A stretch of 64,000 bases of DNA, from positions 434,001 to 498,000 of the forward strand of contig NZ_QMKJ01000002.1 in NCBI RefSeq assembly GCF_003290085.1, in the 5' to 3' direction. The first letter of the stretch is position 1. Each line of letters starts with the position of its first letter. Made by a program: the position numbers and the translations under genes. This DNA is from Aliidiomarina sp. B3213. Its GTDB lineage: Bacteria > Pseudomonadota > Gammaproteobacteria > Enterobacterales > Alteromonadaceae. The notes beneath the pieces were generated by a model that made no database searches, had not been told where the DNA came from, and saw only the letters and a program-made list of their open reading frames with translations. Below, piece after piece: positions 15,066 through 25,414 of this stretch.

Positions 15066-15118
15066 CAGATGCCTAGCACCTTTAACCATCACCGTGCAGA
15101 CCGCACAGCGGTCCGTAC
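15066..15118 (-). repeat. REP-like palindromic repeat, copy 3
   Basis: Core at 15099-15113, flanked by the inverse of the 20-mer next to copy 1 (GGTTAAAGGTGCTAGGCATC). Copies 1 and 3 therefore form a long-range inverted repeat around the accessory region. Confidence 0.85.
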
Positions 15119-15152
15119 GTGACTCGATACCTACCTAACCTACAGCCAAATC

Positions 15153-16499
15153 CTACTCCCCAGCAATCTTCATATTATCAATCCAAATCGAACCCGACTG
15201 CACAGCATGGCGCTTGTCTATGTCGTTGCCAATCGCCGTAATCTGCTTGAACATATCTCTTAAATTACCCGCAATTGTCACTTCCGTAACCGGGAACTGA
15301 ATCTCGCCGTTTTCAACCCAGAAGCCACTCGCACCACGGCTATAGTCACCCGTAACCATGTTAATACCTTGACCCATCAGTTCCGTAACCACCAAACCCG
15401 TGCCCATTTCCTTCAACATCGCGTCAAAGCTTAAGTCACCGGTTCCAATTTGCCAGTTATGAATACCACCAGCGTGGCCAGTTGGGTTCATGTTCATGCG
15501 GCGTGCTGCGTAGCTGGTGAGCAAGTATGTGTTGAGCTTACCGCCCGAAACAATGTCACGCTCTACAGTTTGCAAACCTTCGTGGTCGAATGCAGTCGAC
15601 GCCAAACCACCTTTTAACAGCGGGTTTTCATGAATATTGAGCCACTCTGGGAATACTTGCTCGTTCAAATGGTCTAGCAAGAAGCTGGTTTTGCGATACA
15701 AATTACCGCCGCTAATGGCACTCACAAAGTGGCCAAATAAACCGTGCGCTACGTCGCGGTGGAAAATAACCGGCGCATTCATCGTTTTCAGCTTTCTTGC
15801 ACCAAGTCGGCTTACCGTAGACTGAACAGCTTCAGCCGCTACACTTTGTGGTGACGCCAATAGTTCCGGATTGCGCGCTAGCGTGTAAGCATAGTCCCGC
15901 TCCATACGCTCGCCTTCTTTGGCAATAGGCATGCAGCTTAAACTTTGGCGAGAACTTAAATAGTGCCCCGTAAACCCGTGCGTATTGCCGTACATTCTAA
16001 AGCCGCAATGCGTGCTGTAGCTGGCACCGTCAGAATTCACAATGCGCTCGTCCATGTCGAGCATTGCGCGTTCACAGGTTAACGCCTGCTCGGTTGCATA
16101 TTCTGGAGTTTGGTTCGCCTCGTAGAACAACTCTAGGTCTGGAATGTCTGTAGCCATCAGCTCTTTTGGGGCAAGCCCGGCGTATTGATCCGCTTCTGTC
16201 CATTTGGCAATTTCACAGGCTTTTTCTACTGCTGCCGCGATAGCTTTTGGTGAAAGATCGGCAGTACTGGCGTTACCCTTTCTTTGACCACGATAAACGC
16301 TGATACCCAAACCGCCGTCTTGGTTAAACTCAACGGTTTCCACTTCACCTAAGCGCGACGAAACCGACAACCCTTGGCTAAAATTCAACGCACACTCAGC
16401 AGCACTAGCGCCTAACTTCTTAGCTTGGCTCAACGCTTCTGCAACCGCCTGTTGTGAACGTTCTACTTCTTCTTGTAACTGGGCGCGACTAGACAACAC
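15153..16499 (-). CDS. pmbA: Metalloprotease-associated protein PmbA (TldE)
   Basis: 448 residues, the inactive partner of TldD in the heterodimeric TldD/TldE protease that trims unfolded peptides, matures microcin B17 and degrades CcdA in E. coli. It has the family fold but lacks the HExxxH zinc motif, as expected of TldE. The sequence ends with GSIWIDNMKIAG, typical of the family. It is divergent from darP, an arrangement also seen in enterics, and tldD lies just beyond darP. Confidence 0.95.
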   Translation of the reverse strand: MLSSRAQLQEEVERSQQAVAEALSQAKKLGASAAECALNFSQGLSVSSRLGEVETVEFNQDGGLGISVYRGQRKGNASTADLSPKAIAAAVEKACEIAKWTEADQYAGLAPKELMATDIPDLELFYEANQTPEYATEQALTCERAMLDMDERIVNSDGASYSTHCGFRMYGNTHGFTGHYLSSRQSLSCMPIAKEGERMERDYAYTLARNPELLASPQSVAAEAVQSTVSRLGARKLKTMNAPVIFHRDVAHGLFGHFVSAISGGNLYRKTSFLLDHLNEQVFPEWLNIHENPLLKGGLASTAFDHEGLQTVERDIVSGGKLNTYLLTSYAARRMNMNPTGHAGGIHNWQIGTGDLSFDAMLKEMGTGLVVTELMGQGINMVTGDYSRGASGFWVENGEIQFPVTEVTIAGNLRDMFKQITAIGNDIDKRHAVQSGSIWIDNMKIAGE

Positions 16500-16572
16500 T
16501 GCCTCCTTACTACTTAGCCATTAAACTGCTAAAATTCATTTTTATTTCGTATTACCTACGTGCGGACACATC

Positions 16573-17073
16573 ATGGACATTGAAGACGACGAGTTATATA
16601 CCAGCAAATCAGACCGAAAGCGTGAAGTGCTGGCCATTACTGACTTAGGGCGCAAGCTTGTAGACCTTACCCCAAACCAGCTTGCTGAATTACCGCTTAG
16701 CGACGAATTGCTAGAGGCGGTAAAACTCGCGAAAAAAATCCGTAATAAGCACGTTGGTTTTAAACGCCAAATTCAATACATTGGCAAAGTTTTACGTAAC
16801 GACGATCCGCAACCTATTCTCGACGCTATCGCCGAGAAGGAAAATGCGCATCTGCACGAACAAAAACACTTTCATGCGTTAGAGCAATGGCGTGACCGTA
16901 TACTTGAACAAGGTGACGAGGCCATTCAAGCGTTTATCGACGAATATCCTCACGCCGACCGTCAACACATGCGCCAGCTCGTGCGCACTGCGGCAAAGCA
17001 AAAAGAGCAGAACAAACCACCCGCTGCTTACCGCGAACTCTTCAAATATTTAAGGGAAGTTTCTAAACCTTAA
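16573..17073 (+). CDS. darP: Ribosome-associated protein DarP (YjgA)
   Basis: 166-residue, charged, helical protein of the YjgA/DUF615 family. In E. coli it associates with late 50S assembly intermediates and assists peptidyl-transferase-centre maturation. Signature parts are SKSDRKREVLAITDLGR at the N-terminus and QIQYIGKVLR in the middle. It sits alone on the plus strand between pmbA and tldD, ending 16 bp from the tldD stop. Confidence 0.93.
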   Translation: MDIEDDELYTSKSDRKREVLAITDLGRKLVDLTPNQLAELPLSDELLEAVKLAKKIRNKHVGFKRQIQYIGKVLRNDDPQPILDAIAEKENAHLHEQKHFHALEQWRDRILEQGDEAIQAFIDEYPHADRQHMRQLVRTAAKQKEQNKPPAAYRELFKYLREVSKP

Positions 17074-17089
17074 ATACTTACTCAGCACC

Positions 17090-18541
17090 TTACTCAGTGC
17101 CGCCAACGGTCATCATGTCAATTTTGAGCGTTGGCTGCCCGACACCCACAGGTACGCTTTGGCCATCTTTGCCACACACACCAATACCTGTGTCTAAATC
17201 TAAGTCATTACCTATCATCGACACTTGGCGCATCGACTCTGGCCCATTACCAATCAGTGTCGCACCTTTAATTGGCGCGGTAATTTTACCGTCTTCAATG
17301 AGGTAAGCCTCTGAAGCACTAAACACAAACTTGCCCGAGGTAATGTCGACCTGACCGCCAGAAAACTGTGGCGCATAAATACCTTGTTTCACCGACGCTA
17401 TGATTTCGTCGCGCTCATAGTCCCCGCCCAGCATGTACGTGTTGGTCATGCGTGGCATGGGTAAATGAGCATAAGACTCACGACGGCCATTTCCCGTTGG
17501 GTTTACGCCCATTAAACGGGCATTCATTTTGTCTTGCATGTAACCCACCAGGCGCCCGTCTTCGATTAGCGTGTTGTAACCTGAAGGGGTGCCTTCGTCG
17601 TCTACCGACAACGAACCACGGCGATTTAAAATGGTGCCGTCGTCGACAATGGTGCAACCTTTCGCTGCTACTTGCTCACCCATTTTACCGGCATAAGCAG
17701 AAGCGCCTTTACGGTTGAAGTCACCCTCTAAACCATGACCCACCGCTTCATGCAGCAACACACCAGGCCAACCTGCACCTAACACTACCGGCATAGCGCC
17801 TGCAGGTGCTGGTTTTGCCTCTAACATAATTAATGCTTGGCGAACGGCTTGTTCAACATACGCGATATAGCGTGGCTTCTGCCCTACTTCTGGGTCGGCA
17901 AAGTATTGGTAGTTTACACGACCACCACCGCCGGCACTGCCGCGCTCACGGCGACCGTCTTGTTCTGCCAGTACGGTAATATTAAGGCGCACAAGTGGAC
18001 GAATGTCAGAGGCTAACGTGCCGTCTGTCGCCGCCACGAGAATATGCTCCCAAACACCAGTAAGGCTTACCGACACTTCGCAAATGCGCGGGTCTAGCTT
18101 ACGTGCTTGTTTGTCCATTTGTTGAAGCATTTCAATTTTCTTCGCTTCCGACAAACTTCTCAGCGGGTCGTCTGGAATATAAAGCGGCTTCGTTTCTGAG
18201 GCGCTAAGAATCTTAGTTTTCTTCGACTGACCTACGTCGGTAATACCACGCGCGGCTCTTGCCGAGTCTTGTAATGACTGTGCGGAAATACTGTCGGCAT
18301 AGGCAAAACCGGTTTTCTCACCTACAACAGCACGAACACCTAAGCCAGACTCAATGGTATAGCTACCACTTTTTACAATGCCGTCTTCGAGTGCCCACAT
18401 TTCATGTACGCTTTGCTGCAAATAAATGTCGGCAAAGTCTAGTGAGCCCGAATACATGGTGTCTAAGCCCTGCTGTAACACGGCTTCGTCTATTTGGTTT
18501 GCGCTTAGCAAAACATCACTTACTTGCTGGTGCATACTCAA
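17090..18541 (-). CDS. tldD: Metalloprotease TldD
   Basis: Catalytic subunit of the TldD/TldE protease, 483 residues. The zinc motif HEAVGH is at 264-269 in the context [15 protein letters not shown] kept the TTG start at 18541: GAGGTG lies seven bases upstream of it but thirteen from the alternative ATG at 18535. It overlaps the end of the nitrilase-family gene by 26 bp, so it is the last gene of the mre-to-tldD operon. Confidence 0.95.
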   Translation of the reverse strand: MSMHQQVSDVLLSANQIDEAVLQQGLDTMYSGSLDFADIYLQQSVHEMWALEDGIVKSGSYTIESGLGVRAVVGEKTGFAYADSISAQSLQDSARAARGITDVGQSKKTKILSASETKPLYIPDDPLRSLSEAKKIEMLQQMDKQARKLDPRICEVSVSLTGVWEHILVAATDGTLASDIRPLVRLNITVLAEQDGRRERGSAGGGGRVNYQYFADPEVGQKPRYIAYVEQAVRQALIMLEAKPAPAGAMPVVLGAGWPGVLLHEAVGHGLEGDFNRKGASAYAGKMGEQVAAKGCTIVDDGTILNRRGSLSVDDEGTPSGYNTLIEDGRLVGYMQDKMNARLMGVNPTGNGRRESYAHLPMPRMTNTYMLGGDYERDEIIASVKQGIYAPQFSGGQVDITSGKFVFSASEAYLIEDGKITAPIKGATLIGNGPESMRQVSMIGNDLDLDTGIGVCGKDGQSVPVGVGQPTLKIDMMTVGGTE

Positions 18542-19364
18542 CGAAATTCACCTCAAATCGATTGTGCTGCACAACAGGCATTTTTTCGCGAATGCTGCGT
18601 ACAGGTTCTAAATCTAACTCTACAGTGAGCATACCTTCCTCACTGCCTAATTGTTCTACTACCGAGCCCCATGGGTCGACCACCATAGAATGTCCCCAGG
18701 TTTCTCGATTGTCCGCATGTTTTCCGGTTTGGTTGGGCGCCAGCATATACACTTGGTTTTCAATAGCGCGGGCTCTAATCAATGCTTCCCAATGGGCGTT
18801 GCCTGTCACCTTAGTAAAGGCTGAAGGCAGGGTAATAATGTCCGCGCCCTGCTGCCGTAACGCCTGAAACATGCCAGGAAAGCGAAGATCGTAACATACA
18901 GCTAGCCCTAAACTCCCCCAAGGCGTTTCGATTACGGTAATTTCATTTCCCGGTCGGGTAAACTTCGACTCTTGGTAGGTTTTTGTTCCGTCGTCTACGG
19001 AAGCATCGAACAAGTGTATTTTGTCATAACGCGTTACTTGCTCGCCTTGCGCATTGAAAAGTATGGATGCAGCAGCATACCTTTCACCTGCTTGTATGGG
19101 CATTGTTCCTGCGAGAATCCAAATATTATGTTGCTTGGCAACTTCTGCCAGCCAAGTTTGAATCGGCCCGTTCCCATACGGTTCCGCTAATGCGCCTTGG
19201 CGCTTTTCGCCTGCGCCAAATTGCGCGAACATTTCGGGAAGAATAACCAATTGAGGTCTGCACTCGGGAAGTTTCTCTATAAACTCCATGAGCTTCTGCT
19301 GGTTGTCTTGCCAACTGGCTAAAGAAGTCCATTGAAGTAACGTAATGCATGGCTTATTCGCCAT
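18516..19364 (-). CDS. Carbon-nitrogen hydrolase (nitrilase family)
   Basis: 282-residue nitrilase-superfamily enzyme with the catalytic triad Glu44 (ILPEMFAQ), Lys115 (YDKIHLFD) and Cys157 (AVCYDLRFP). Its closest groups are the Nit1/YbeM-type amidases that hydrolyse deaminated glutathione, so metabolite repair is likely. I chose ATG 19364, which overlaps the yhdP stop and starts at the conserved domain; the frame runs on upstream, but only opposite yhdP coding sequence. It lies between yhdP and tldD, a frequent arrangement in gammaproteobacteria. Confidence 0.9.
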   Translation of the reverse strand: MANKPCITLLQWTSLASWQDNQQKLMEFIEKLPECRPQLVILPEMFAQFGAGEKRQGALAEPYGNGPIQTWLAEVAKQHNIWILAGTMPIQAGERYAAASILFNAQGEQVTRYDKIHLFDASVDDGTKTYQESKFTRPGNEITVIETPWGSLGLAVCYDLRFPGMFQALRQQGADIITLPSAFTKVTGNAHWEALIRARAIENQVYMLAPNQTGKHADNRETWGHSMVVDPWGSVVEQLGSEEGMLTVELDLEPVRSIREKMPVVQHNRFEVNFVEYAPASK

Positions 19365-22300
19365 TACCGCCGTTTCCTTCTTCGTTTGATTCTTCATTAG
19401 TCTCTCCTTCTGCGGCTGTGCTTTCATCTTCTGCGGCTCCGCCGGCTTCTTCTGGAGAATTTTCATTCGTACTATCGCCTTGAGCTTCTGAAGACTCTTG
19501 TAACTGCTCGAGCTCTTGTATGGCTTCTTCCGGTAACTCAACCTCGGTTGAATCACGTCGAACTTCATTCACTTCAGGGTTTTGTACCGTACCCGTCATA
19601 CGATATTCAAGGCGCGATATAACCTTTGCGTCGTGTAACACCCTGTCGATAAGCAAGGCTGCAATGCCACTTGGCGGATTCACCATCCAGGCTAACAACA
19701 CCGGTAAACTCGAAGTTACTTTTGGTGTGTAACTTAGCTTGTAGTCGATAAGCTGCGTATTCCAGTCGGTCGAACCTTGTATTTCTAAGTCACCTGCCGA
19801 GCCTAACATGGTGCTGTTGTTGGTGGTAAACACACCATCGACAATTTCTAGGTTTCCGGCAAAGCTATTAAAGAACATACCCCGGGCAAAAATGTCACGA
19901 AAATCTAACGTAAGCTTACGTACTAAACTGTCTAAGCTAAGTACCGAGAACAATCGTGCGCCGCCATCGTCGACATCACGTAGATAACCCGATTCCATGT
20001 TATAGCGCGTGCTACCGTCCAACGATTGCATATTGAAGTCGAGTAAGCCACCTTCCCATATCAAGGTACTTTCTACTTCCATAGCCGCGTCGCGCACTAC
20101 TGAGTCGAAACCCCATTGTTGCAATAACGCACTAATATTCGACGTTTCAAACTCGCCTTCTAGGTTGCTGTAAACTTCGCCATCGGTTTCTATCCAACCG
20201 CCGGTTAACTCAACACGCGCTCCGCTTTTGAGTATACGCAAATGGCGTAACTGCCCGTCTTCGATGCGAGGATCGAAACCTAAAGTTACGCGACCAAAGT
20301 CATTGCCGTTATATCTGCATATACGGCAAATAAACTCGAAAGGAGGCAAAGAGTTGAGCCACGCTGACTTGGTTTCACCAACGCTACTTTCTTGTTGCTC
20401 TTGCTGTTCTTGCGTTGGCTCTTCTGGTGAACGCTCACCGAGAATCTCTTTTCCACTCAGCTCTAAGAAGTCTGCTGTTAACCGAACTGAGTCACTATGC
20501 TCGGCATAGTCCACCTCAATGCGTGTTTCGGTGGCGTCGATTCTTCCCTGCCACAGGTTGTCAGCTCGCTGTAAGTTAATGCTTACTTCATGAAACGGCA
20601 GTCCTACAACGTTAACTTCATCTATATTCGCGGATATGGAACTTAAAGCAGGAATGAAAGCGGCTCTCTCGCTCTCTTCCCCGTCAGTTTTCAATGTGCT
20701 TAAAGGTTGCCAAGCTTCTATGTCGAAAGACGCTAGCTCCACCGCTAATTGGCTCTCACCTGTGGCTAATTCTACTGCGTCACTGGTTTCACCGAGCTGC
20801 AAAGTAGCGGCATTAAAGCCTTCAACGCCAGTAACTTTACTTGCATCAAACTGAAAATGATCTTCAACGCCCGTGGTTAATCGCAAGCCATCTAAATTCC
20901 CCGAAAGCGTTGTTTCCCAGAACCAAATTTCTCCCGGGGCCTTCAGGAATGGTTCGGGTAAATCACTCTCCACAGGGGTTAAATCAGAGCGGAATAAGCC
21001 GTCGTAAAGCACACCTTCGCCGTTAAAGGTTAATGTTAGCTCGCCACTGGAACGCACGTCGCCGCGTACCATGGGCGCTAGAGCGTCTAAATTAAGAGAG
21101 TTCACCAACCGCGTTGAATTCCATAGCGAATCCATAGCAATAGTCAGTTGATATTGCCCTGCGGAGGAGTCAGTCTCGCTCCCCTGTCCGGTGACCTCGA
21201 CATTGAACAGCAAGCCCTTCCAACCTACTCGACTCGCTGCAAAGCTTAGTGTGTCCTTGGTAAATTCAAGTCGACCCGAAACGCCTGTAAACTCAGTATT
21301 GATGGGTTGAATGAAGACATCTTGGCTTACGATATTCGCATACCCTTCAACTTGCGTATTTTGCGGATCTGCCAAAGGTATCGTTAGCGTAAATGCGCCC
21401 GTAACCGGCGCCGAGCCAACAACTTGTTCCATGGCTGCACCTACAGAATTCGCAAGCGGAGATTGTGCAAAAAGTTGCTGTAGCGTGGCAGGGTTTTCCT
21501 GGGTTTCGGCGCTAATTATCAATTGTCGTTCAGGCTGTGATATTTCCGGAATACGTGTAACAACATTGCTCATTTCTACTTCCGCGAGCATTGCTGCTGG
21601 CGTGGAAATCGATAGCTCTTCATTCTGATAGGAAATAGTTGCCGTTTCTGTACGAAGCGTAGGCCAGTTCGGTGAGAAGCGGAACTCTAAATCATAAAGC
21701 TGCGCGCTTGCCTGAAATACACCAGAACCACCACGATAAGGGAAATCGTTTAACGCACCTCGCCACAGCATACGCAAGTTTTCGACATTGCCTGAACGCA
21801 TTGCGCCCTGTAAGTAATCACTTACTCCTTGGCCAAGTTGCAATGGTAAAAGGCTTAATCCGTCTAAGGTGTTTAGCGATTCTTCACCGCTACTCACAGA
21901 CCACTCGACATGAGGGCTACGGTTCTTCCCGCCTTCCACACGTAAGCTTTGTACTATAGCTGCGTCTGGTAAGTTGAAACGTGCATTGGGTAGTCGCACG
22001 GTCCAGCCTTCTTCGTTGCGACTCCAAAAGCCTTCCCAACGTAAGCTCTTGAGTAATTGATCAGAAGCGAAAGTACTGGGCGAACTGAGCATGACCTGCT
22101 CACCGGAAATTTCGAAGCGTCCTTGGTTTCGCTCACTCCAAAATTCAAACTTTAATCCGTCTACCCCTGGGATACCGCGATGAGGTTGCCAGCTTAAATC
22201 GTCTGCTAACAAATAAAATTGCCATTGTTGTTCTTGCGTAAGGCGCAACTGAATTTCATGAATGTCACCGGTGGGCTGAATACCCTCAGACCAAGCACTC

Positions 22301-23364
22301 ATTTCCTCCCCAGGAGAACCAAAGAGTCCCCAAACAGGGCTGGCATTAGGAATTTCTAAGTTGCTCACGTTCCAGGTATGCGTACCATTTAGGTATTCCC
22401 AGGCTACCGTGTCTACAGGCCAATTTTCTTGGTCTAAACGAATAAACATAGGGTTGGAATTCATTAACCAACCGTCTACCTGTGGTGACAACAACCAAGT
22501 TGTCGGGCTGGTAGTAAGTACATGCTCACTTTCGCCACGAACCCACTCTAACCTGTTCTCGTCGAAGTGAACTTGCCCTTGGGTAAACTGACCGTCGGCG
22601 AAGTCTAACCAACCGCGTAAGTTAAATTCCGCTTTTTGAATTTCTGCAGTGTGCGTTAACTGGGTAATCCACGGAGAAATGTCGAGGTGACTTGCCTCTA
22701 CATACATACTTCCCGCGAGCGGCTCTCCGACGCTCGAGTTCAAGTCGATAATGAAGTCTAAGTGATTAGCGGTTACGTTTGGTATATTGAAACGACCAAC
22801 GCCCTGGCGACGTCCATTTCGGTTCAGCCAACTTAAGTCTTGTATCGAAATTGTGCGCACACCGCCTTGCTGGTCATGCAGCCTAATGAGGCTCTGCTCT
22901 ACGCTAAACTGGGTTAACTGCTCGAACAACAATCGTTCGATAGCTTCTAATAGCGGCAATGCCGGCAGTTCGCCTTCGCTGTGTCGGTATATGTCTAACT
23001 CAACACTCACCAATTCGAAGTCATCAAAAACAATATGCCAGCCTAACAAGCTGTCCCAAAAATTTAGGCGTGCTCGAGTTTCACCTAAAGTAAAACTGAT
23101 TTGCTCTGAGTTCTCATTCAATAACTGAACGTCTTTAAGCACCAATGCGGGGCCATTCATCGACCATGTAGCGGAAAGCTCGCCGATGTCTACGGGCTGG
23201 CCATATTGGGAAAGGACTAATGCTTCAATTTCCGACTTATATCGGTCTGCATAAGGTAGTGCGATGCGGGCAATAGACAGCAATATTGCGGCCGTAACCA
23301 GCAATACTGCTACAGTCAGCCAAAGTTTATTGATGGCATAAGCTAAGGCACGGGTAATTTTCAC
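19354..23364 (-). CDS. yhdP: YhdP, AsmA-like envelope lipid-transport protein
   Basis: 1336-residue giant anchored by one N-terminal transmembrane helix (about 12-32), with the rest periplasmic. In E. coli YhdP works with TamB and YdbH to carry phospholipids to the outer membrane. It shows the DUF3971 and AsmA_2 C-terminal features, including GSTDWNTQLIDYKLSYTPK. Unusual is a final stretch of about 50 residues made almost wholly of Glu, Gly, Asn and Ser. It is coupled to rng (ATG at the rng stop) and to the nitrilase gene. Confidence 0.94.
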   Translation of the reverse strand: MKITRALAYAINKLWLTVAVLLVTAAILLSIARIALPYADRYKSEIEALVLSQYGQPVDIGELSATWSMNGPALVLKDVQLLNENSEQISFTLGETRARLNFWDSLLGWHIVFDDFELVSVELDIYRHSEGELPALPLLEAIERLLFEQLTQFSVEQSLIRLHDQQGGVRTISIQDLSWLNRNGRRQGVGRFNIPNVTANHLDFIIDLNSSVGEPLAGSMYVEASHLDISPWITQLTHTAEIQKAEFNLRGWLDFADGQFTQGQVHFDENRLEWVRGESEHVLTTSPTTWLLSPQVDGWLMNSNPMFIRLDQENWPVDTVAWEYLNGTHTWNVSNLEIPNASPVWGLFGSPGEEMSAWSEGIQPTGDIHEIQLRLTQEQQWQFYLLADDLSWQPHRGIPGVDGLKFEFWSERNQGRFEISGEQVMLSSPSTFASDQLLKSLRWEGFWSRNEEGWTVRLPNARFNLPDAAIVQSLRVEGGKNRSPHVEWSVSSGEESLNTLDGLSLLPLQLGQGVSDYLQGAMRSGNVENLRMLWRGALNDFPYRGGSGVFQASAQLYDLEFRFSPNWPTLRTETATISYQNEELSISTPAAMLAEVEMSNVVTRIPEISQPERQLIISAETQENPATLQQLFAQSPLANSVGAAMEQVVGSAPVTGAFTLTIPLADPQNTQVEGYANIVSQDVFIQPINTEFTGVSGRLEFTKDTLSFAASRVGWKGLLFNVEVTGQGSETDSSAGQYQLTIAMDSLWNSTRLVNSLNLDALAPMVRGDVRSSGELTLTFNGEGVLYDGLFRSDLTPVESDLPEPFLKAPGEIWFWETTLSGNLDGLRLTTGVEDHFQFDASKVTGVEGFNAATLQLGETSDAVELATGESQLAVELASFDIEAWQPLSTLKTDGEESERAAFIPALSSISANIDEVNVVGLPFHEVSINLQRADNLWQGRIDATETRIEVDYAEHSDSVRLTADFLELSGKEILGERSPEEPTQEQQEQQESSVGETKSAWLNSLPPFEFICRICRYNGNDFGRVTLGFDPRIEDGQLRHLRILKSGARVELTGGWIETDGEVYSNLEGEFETSNISALLQQWGFDSVVRDAAMEVESTLIWEGGLLDFNMQSLDGSTRYNMESGYLRDVDDGGARLFSVLSLDSLVRKLTLDFRDIFARGMFFNSFAGNLEIVDGVFTTNNSTMLGSAGDLEIQGSTDWNTQLIDYKLSYTPKVTSSLPVLLAWMVNPPSGIAALLIDRVLHDAKVISRLEYRMTGTVQNPEVNEVRRDSTEVELPEEAIQELEQLQESSEAQGDSTNENSPEEAGGAAEDESTAAEGETNEESNEEGNGGNGE

Positions 23365-24833
23365 TACATCATCACCACGTCAAACTGCTCTTGGTGATAC
23401 AACGATTCAGTTTGAATTTTGATCTGCTTACCAACGAATACTTCTAGTTCTGCTAAGGCATGCGACTCTTCATTCAATAAGCGTTCGGCGACCATTGCAG
23501 AAACATACACCACAAATTTGTCGGCATCGTAAGCACGGTGTACACGCACAATCTCGCGCATAATTTCATAGCAAACGGTTTCCACCGTTTTCATGGTGCC
23601 GCGCCCTTTACACACTGGACACTCTGACGACAACACATGTTCTAAGCTTTCACGGGTGCGCTTGCGGGTAACTTCCACTAAGCCTAGAGAGGTAAAGCCG
23701 CTAATGCTGGTACGCGCGCGGTCTTTCGCTAACGCTTGCTCTAAGCTATGCAAAACTCGACGCTTATGATCGGCATTTTGCATATCAATGAAGTCAACAA
23801 TAATAATGCCGCCCAAGTTGCGTAAGCGCAGTTGCCGCGCAATAGCCTGAGTTGCCTCTACGTTGGTATTAAAAATGGTTTCTTCTAGGTTGCGATGACC
23901 TACAAAAGCACCCGTATTAATATCAATAGTGGTCATGGCTTCCGTTTGGTCGATAATCAAACTTCCACCCGACTTTAACGTTACCCGACGATCTAGCGCT
24001 CGCTGAATTTCATTTTCTACGTCAAACAGGTCGAAAATAGGACGCTCGCCTTCGTACAGCTCAACACGGTTAACCACTTCGGGAATAAATTCCTCAACAA
24101 AGTCGACAAGTTGCTGATGCGCTAACTTAGAGTCCACGCGAATGCGTTCTACCTCTACGCCCACCATGTCTCTTAACACCCGAGAAGCTAGGTTCAGGTC
24201 TTGGTACAACACACCACCTTTCGACTTACGTTGTCTGCGCTCTCTCACCTTTTTCCATACTCGGCGAAGAAACTCTGCGTCTTGCTTGAGTTCGTCTTCT
24301 TGCACACTTTCGGCTGCCGTGCGCACAATGAAGCCCACTTCATCGTCAGACAAACTTTCGGTTAAACCTTTGAGGCGTTCGCGCTCTTCGTCGTTTTCAA
24401 TGCGCTGCGACACCCCCACATGTTCAGAGCGTGGCATGAGCACCAAATAACGAGAGGGAATGGTAATTTCTGTGGTTAATCGGGCACCTTTTGTGCCTAA
24501 AGGATCTTTCACCACCTGCACCATAATAAACTGGCCTTGAGACACCAGTTCAGTAATGTCTTTGTGTGCCGGGCCGTCGTTTTGCGATCCCGTCTGTGAC
24601 GTCACCGGCTGCAAAATATCAGACGCGTGAAGAAATGCCGCTTTGTCTAAACCAATATCCACGAATGCAGCCTGCATTCCCGGTAATACACGGCTAACCT
24701 TGCCTACATAAATGTTACCCACCAGACCACGCTTTGCTTCTCGTTCAATATGAACTTCTTGCAAAATGCCGTTTTCCACGACAACCACGCGGGTTTCGCT
24801 TGGGGTTACGTTGACAAGTACTTCTGCTGTCAT
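23364..24833 (-). CDS. rng: Ribonuclease G
   Basis: 489-residue endoribonuclease of the RNase E/G family that matures the 5' end of 16S rRNA and cuts AU-rich RNA. An N-terminal S1 domain (about 36-125, GLVGNIYVGKVSRVLPGMQAAFVDIG) precedes the catalytic core with TIDINTGAF; the zinc-link CPVCKGRG lies near residue 405. It lacks the long C-terminal scaffold of RNase E. Its start is two bases from the maf stop. Confidence 0.96.
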   Translation of the reverse strand: MTAEVLVNVTPSETRVVVVENGILQEVHIEREAKRGLVGNIYVGKVSRVLPGMQAAFVDIGLDKAAFLHASDILQPVTSQTGSQNDGPAHKDITELVSQGQFIMVQVVKDPLGTKGARLTTEITIPSRYLVLMPRSEHVGVSQRIENDEERERLKGLTESLSDDEVGFIVRTAAESVQEDELKQDAEFLRRVWKKVRERRQRKSKGGVLYQDLNLASRVLRDMVGVEVERIRVDSKLAHQQLVDFVEEFIPEVVNRVELYEGERPIFDLFDVENEIQRALDRRVTLKSGGSLIIDQTEAMTTIDINTGAFVGHRNLEETIFNTNVEATQAIARQLRLRNLGGIIIVDFIDMQNADHKRRVLHSLEQALAKDRARTSISGFTSLGLVEVTRKRTRESLEHVLSSECPVCKGRGTMKTVETVCYEIMREIVRVHRAYDADKFVVYVSAMVAERLLNEESHALAELEVFVGKQIKIQTESLYHQEQFDVVMM

Positions 24834-24835
24834 GG

Positions 24836-25414
24836 TTACAACTCCAGTAATTCGGCTTTTGCCAATAGCGACTCGGTTTCACACAAAGGCAGACCTACAA
24901 CCGCGCTATAGCTACCTGAAATACGTTTAATGAATCGGCCACCTAAACCTTGTATGCCGTATCCGCCGGCTTTGTCTAAAGGCTCTTTGGTGTTCCAATA
25001 CCATTGAATATCTGCTTCGCTCAGCTTACGAAATTCAACTTGGGTTGGCACAGTGCAACTGAAGGTTTCGCGTTTTGCTCTTTTGACCACTGCAACGGCG
25101 GTCATTACTTCGTGCTGAACGCCTGAAAGTGACTGCATCATAGAGTAAAAATGGTCGAAGTTTTCCGGCTTTTCAAATACTTCGTCGCCTAAAGTGACAA
25201 TAGTGTCGGAGCCCAGAAAGGCATTAAACTCACTAAAACGCTGCAGCCCAGCATCCGCTTTTTCAAGCGCTAGGCGTTGTACATAGTCTGCCGCAGCCTC
25301 ATTGGGCTTGCGCTTTTCTTCTATATTGACCGGCTGAACATCAAAAGAAACCGGTAACATAGACAATAACTCTCGGCGCCTTGGAGACGCCGAGGCAAGA
25401 CATAACTTACTCAT
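24836..25414 (-). CDS. maf: Maf-like nucleotide pyrophosphatase (YhdE type)
   Basis: 192 residues, opening LCLASASPRRRELL, the Maf signature. YhdE-type Maf proteins hydrolyse dTTP, UTP and modified derivatives and are linked to septum inhibition and house-cleaning. Other conserved parts are FLGSDTIV and AGGYGIQGLG. It overlaps mreD by four bases and precedes rng, the classic mreBCD-maf-rng order. Confidence 0.94.
   Translation of the reverse strand: MSKLCLASASPRRRELLSMLPVSFDVQPVNIEEKRKPNEAAADYVQRLALEKADAGLQRFSEFNAFLGSDTIVTLGDEVFEKPENFDHFYSMMQSLSGVQHEVMTAVAVVKRAKRETFSCTVPTQVEFRKLSEADIQWYWNTKEPLDKAGGYGIQGLGGRFIKRISGSYSAVVGLPLCETESLLAKAELLEL

Larger units (their letters stand above)
14435..15152. 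other. Gene-free right margin of the cassette array with repeats
   Basis: 718 bp without a supported gene. It holds a lone GTTAGC core (14453-14458, minus strand) with no clear attC hairpin, an open stretch (14578-14739, plus) resembling the left margin, two direct REP copies 301 bp apart, a hairpin around GTGCTCGATGCAC (near 14859-14871), and a segment around CCATGGATGGG (14994-15004). No integrase or transposase is coded. Confidence 0.6.

Noticed and set aside
14748-15092. A 114-residue open frame on the minus strand in the right margin
   Set aside because: It runs through REP repeats and structured non-coding sequence, has no ribosome-binding site and no protein-like composition.
7749-15152. 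An integron integrase
   Set aside because: No frame on either strand shows a tyrosine-recombinase pattern, and no long unassigned frame remains.
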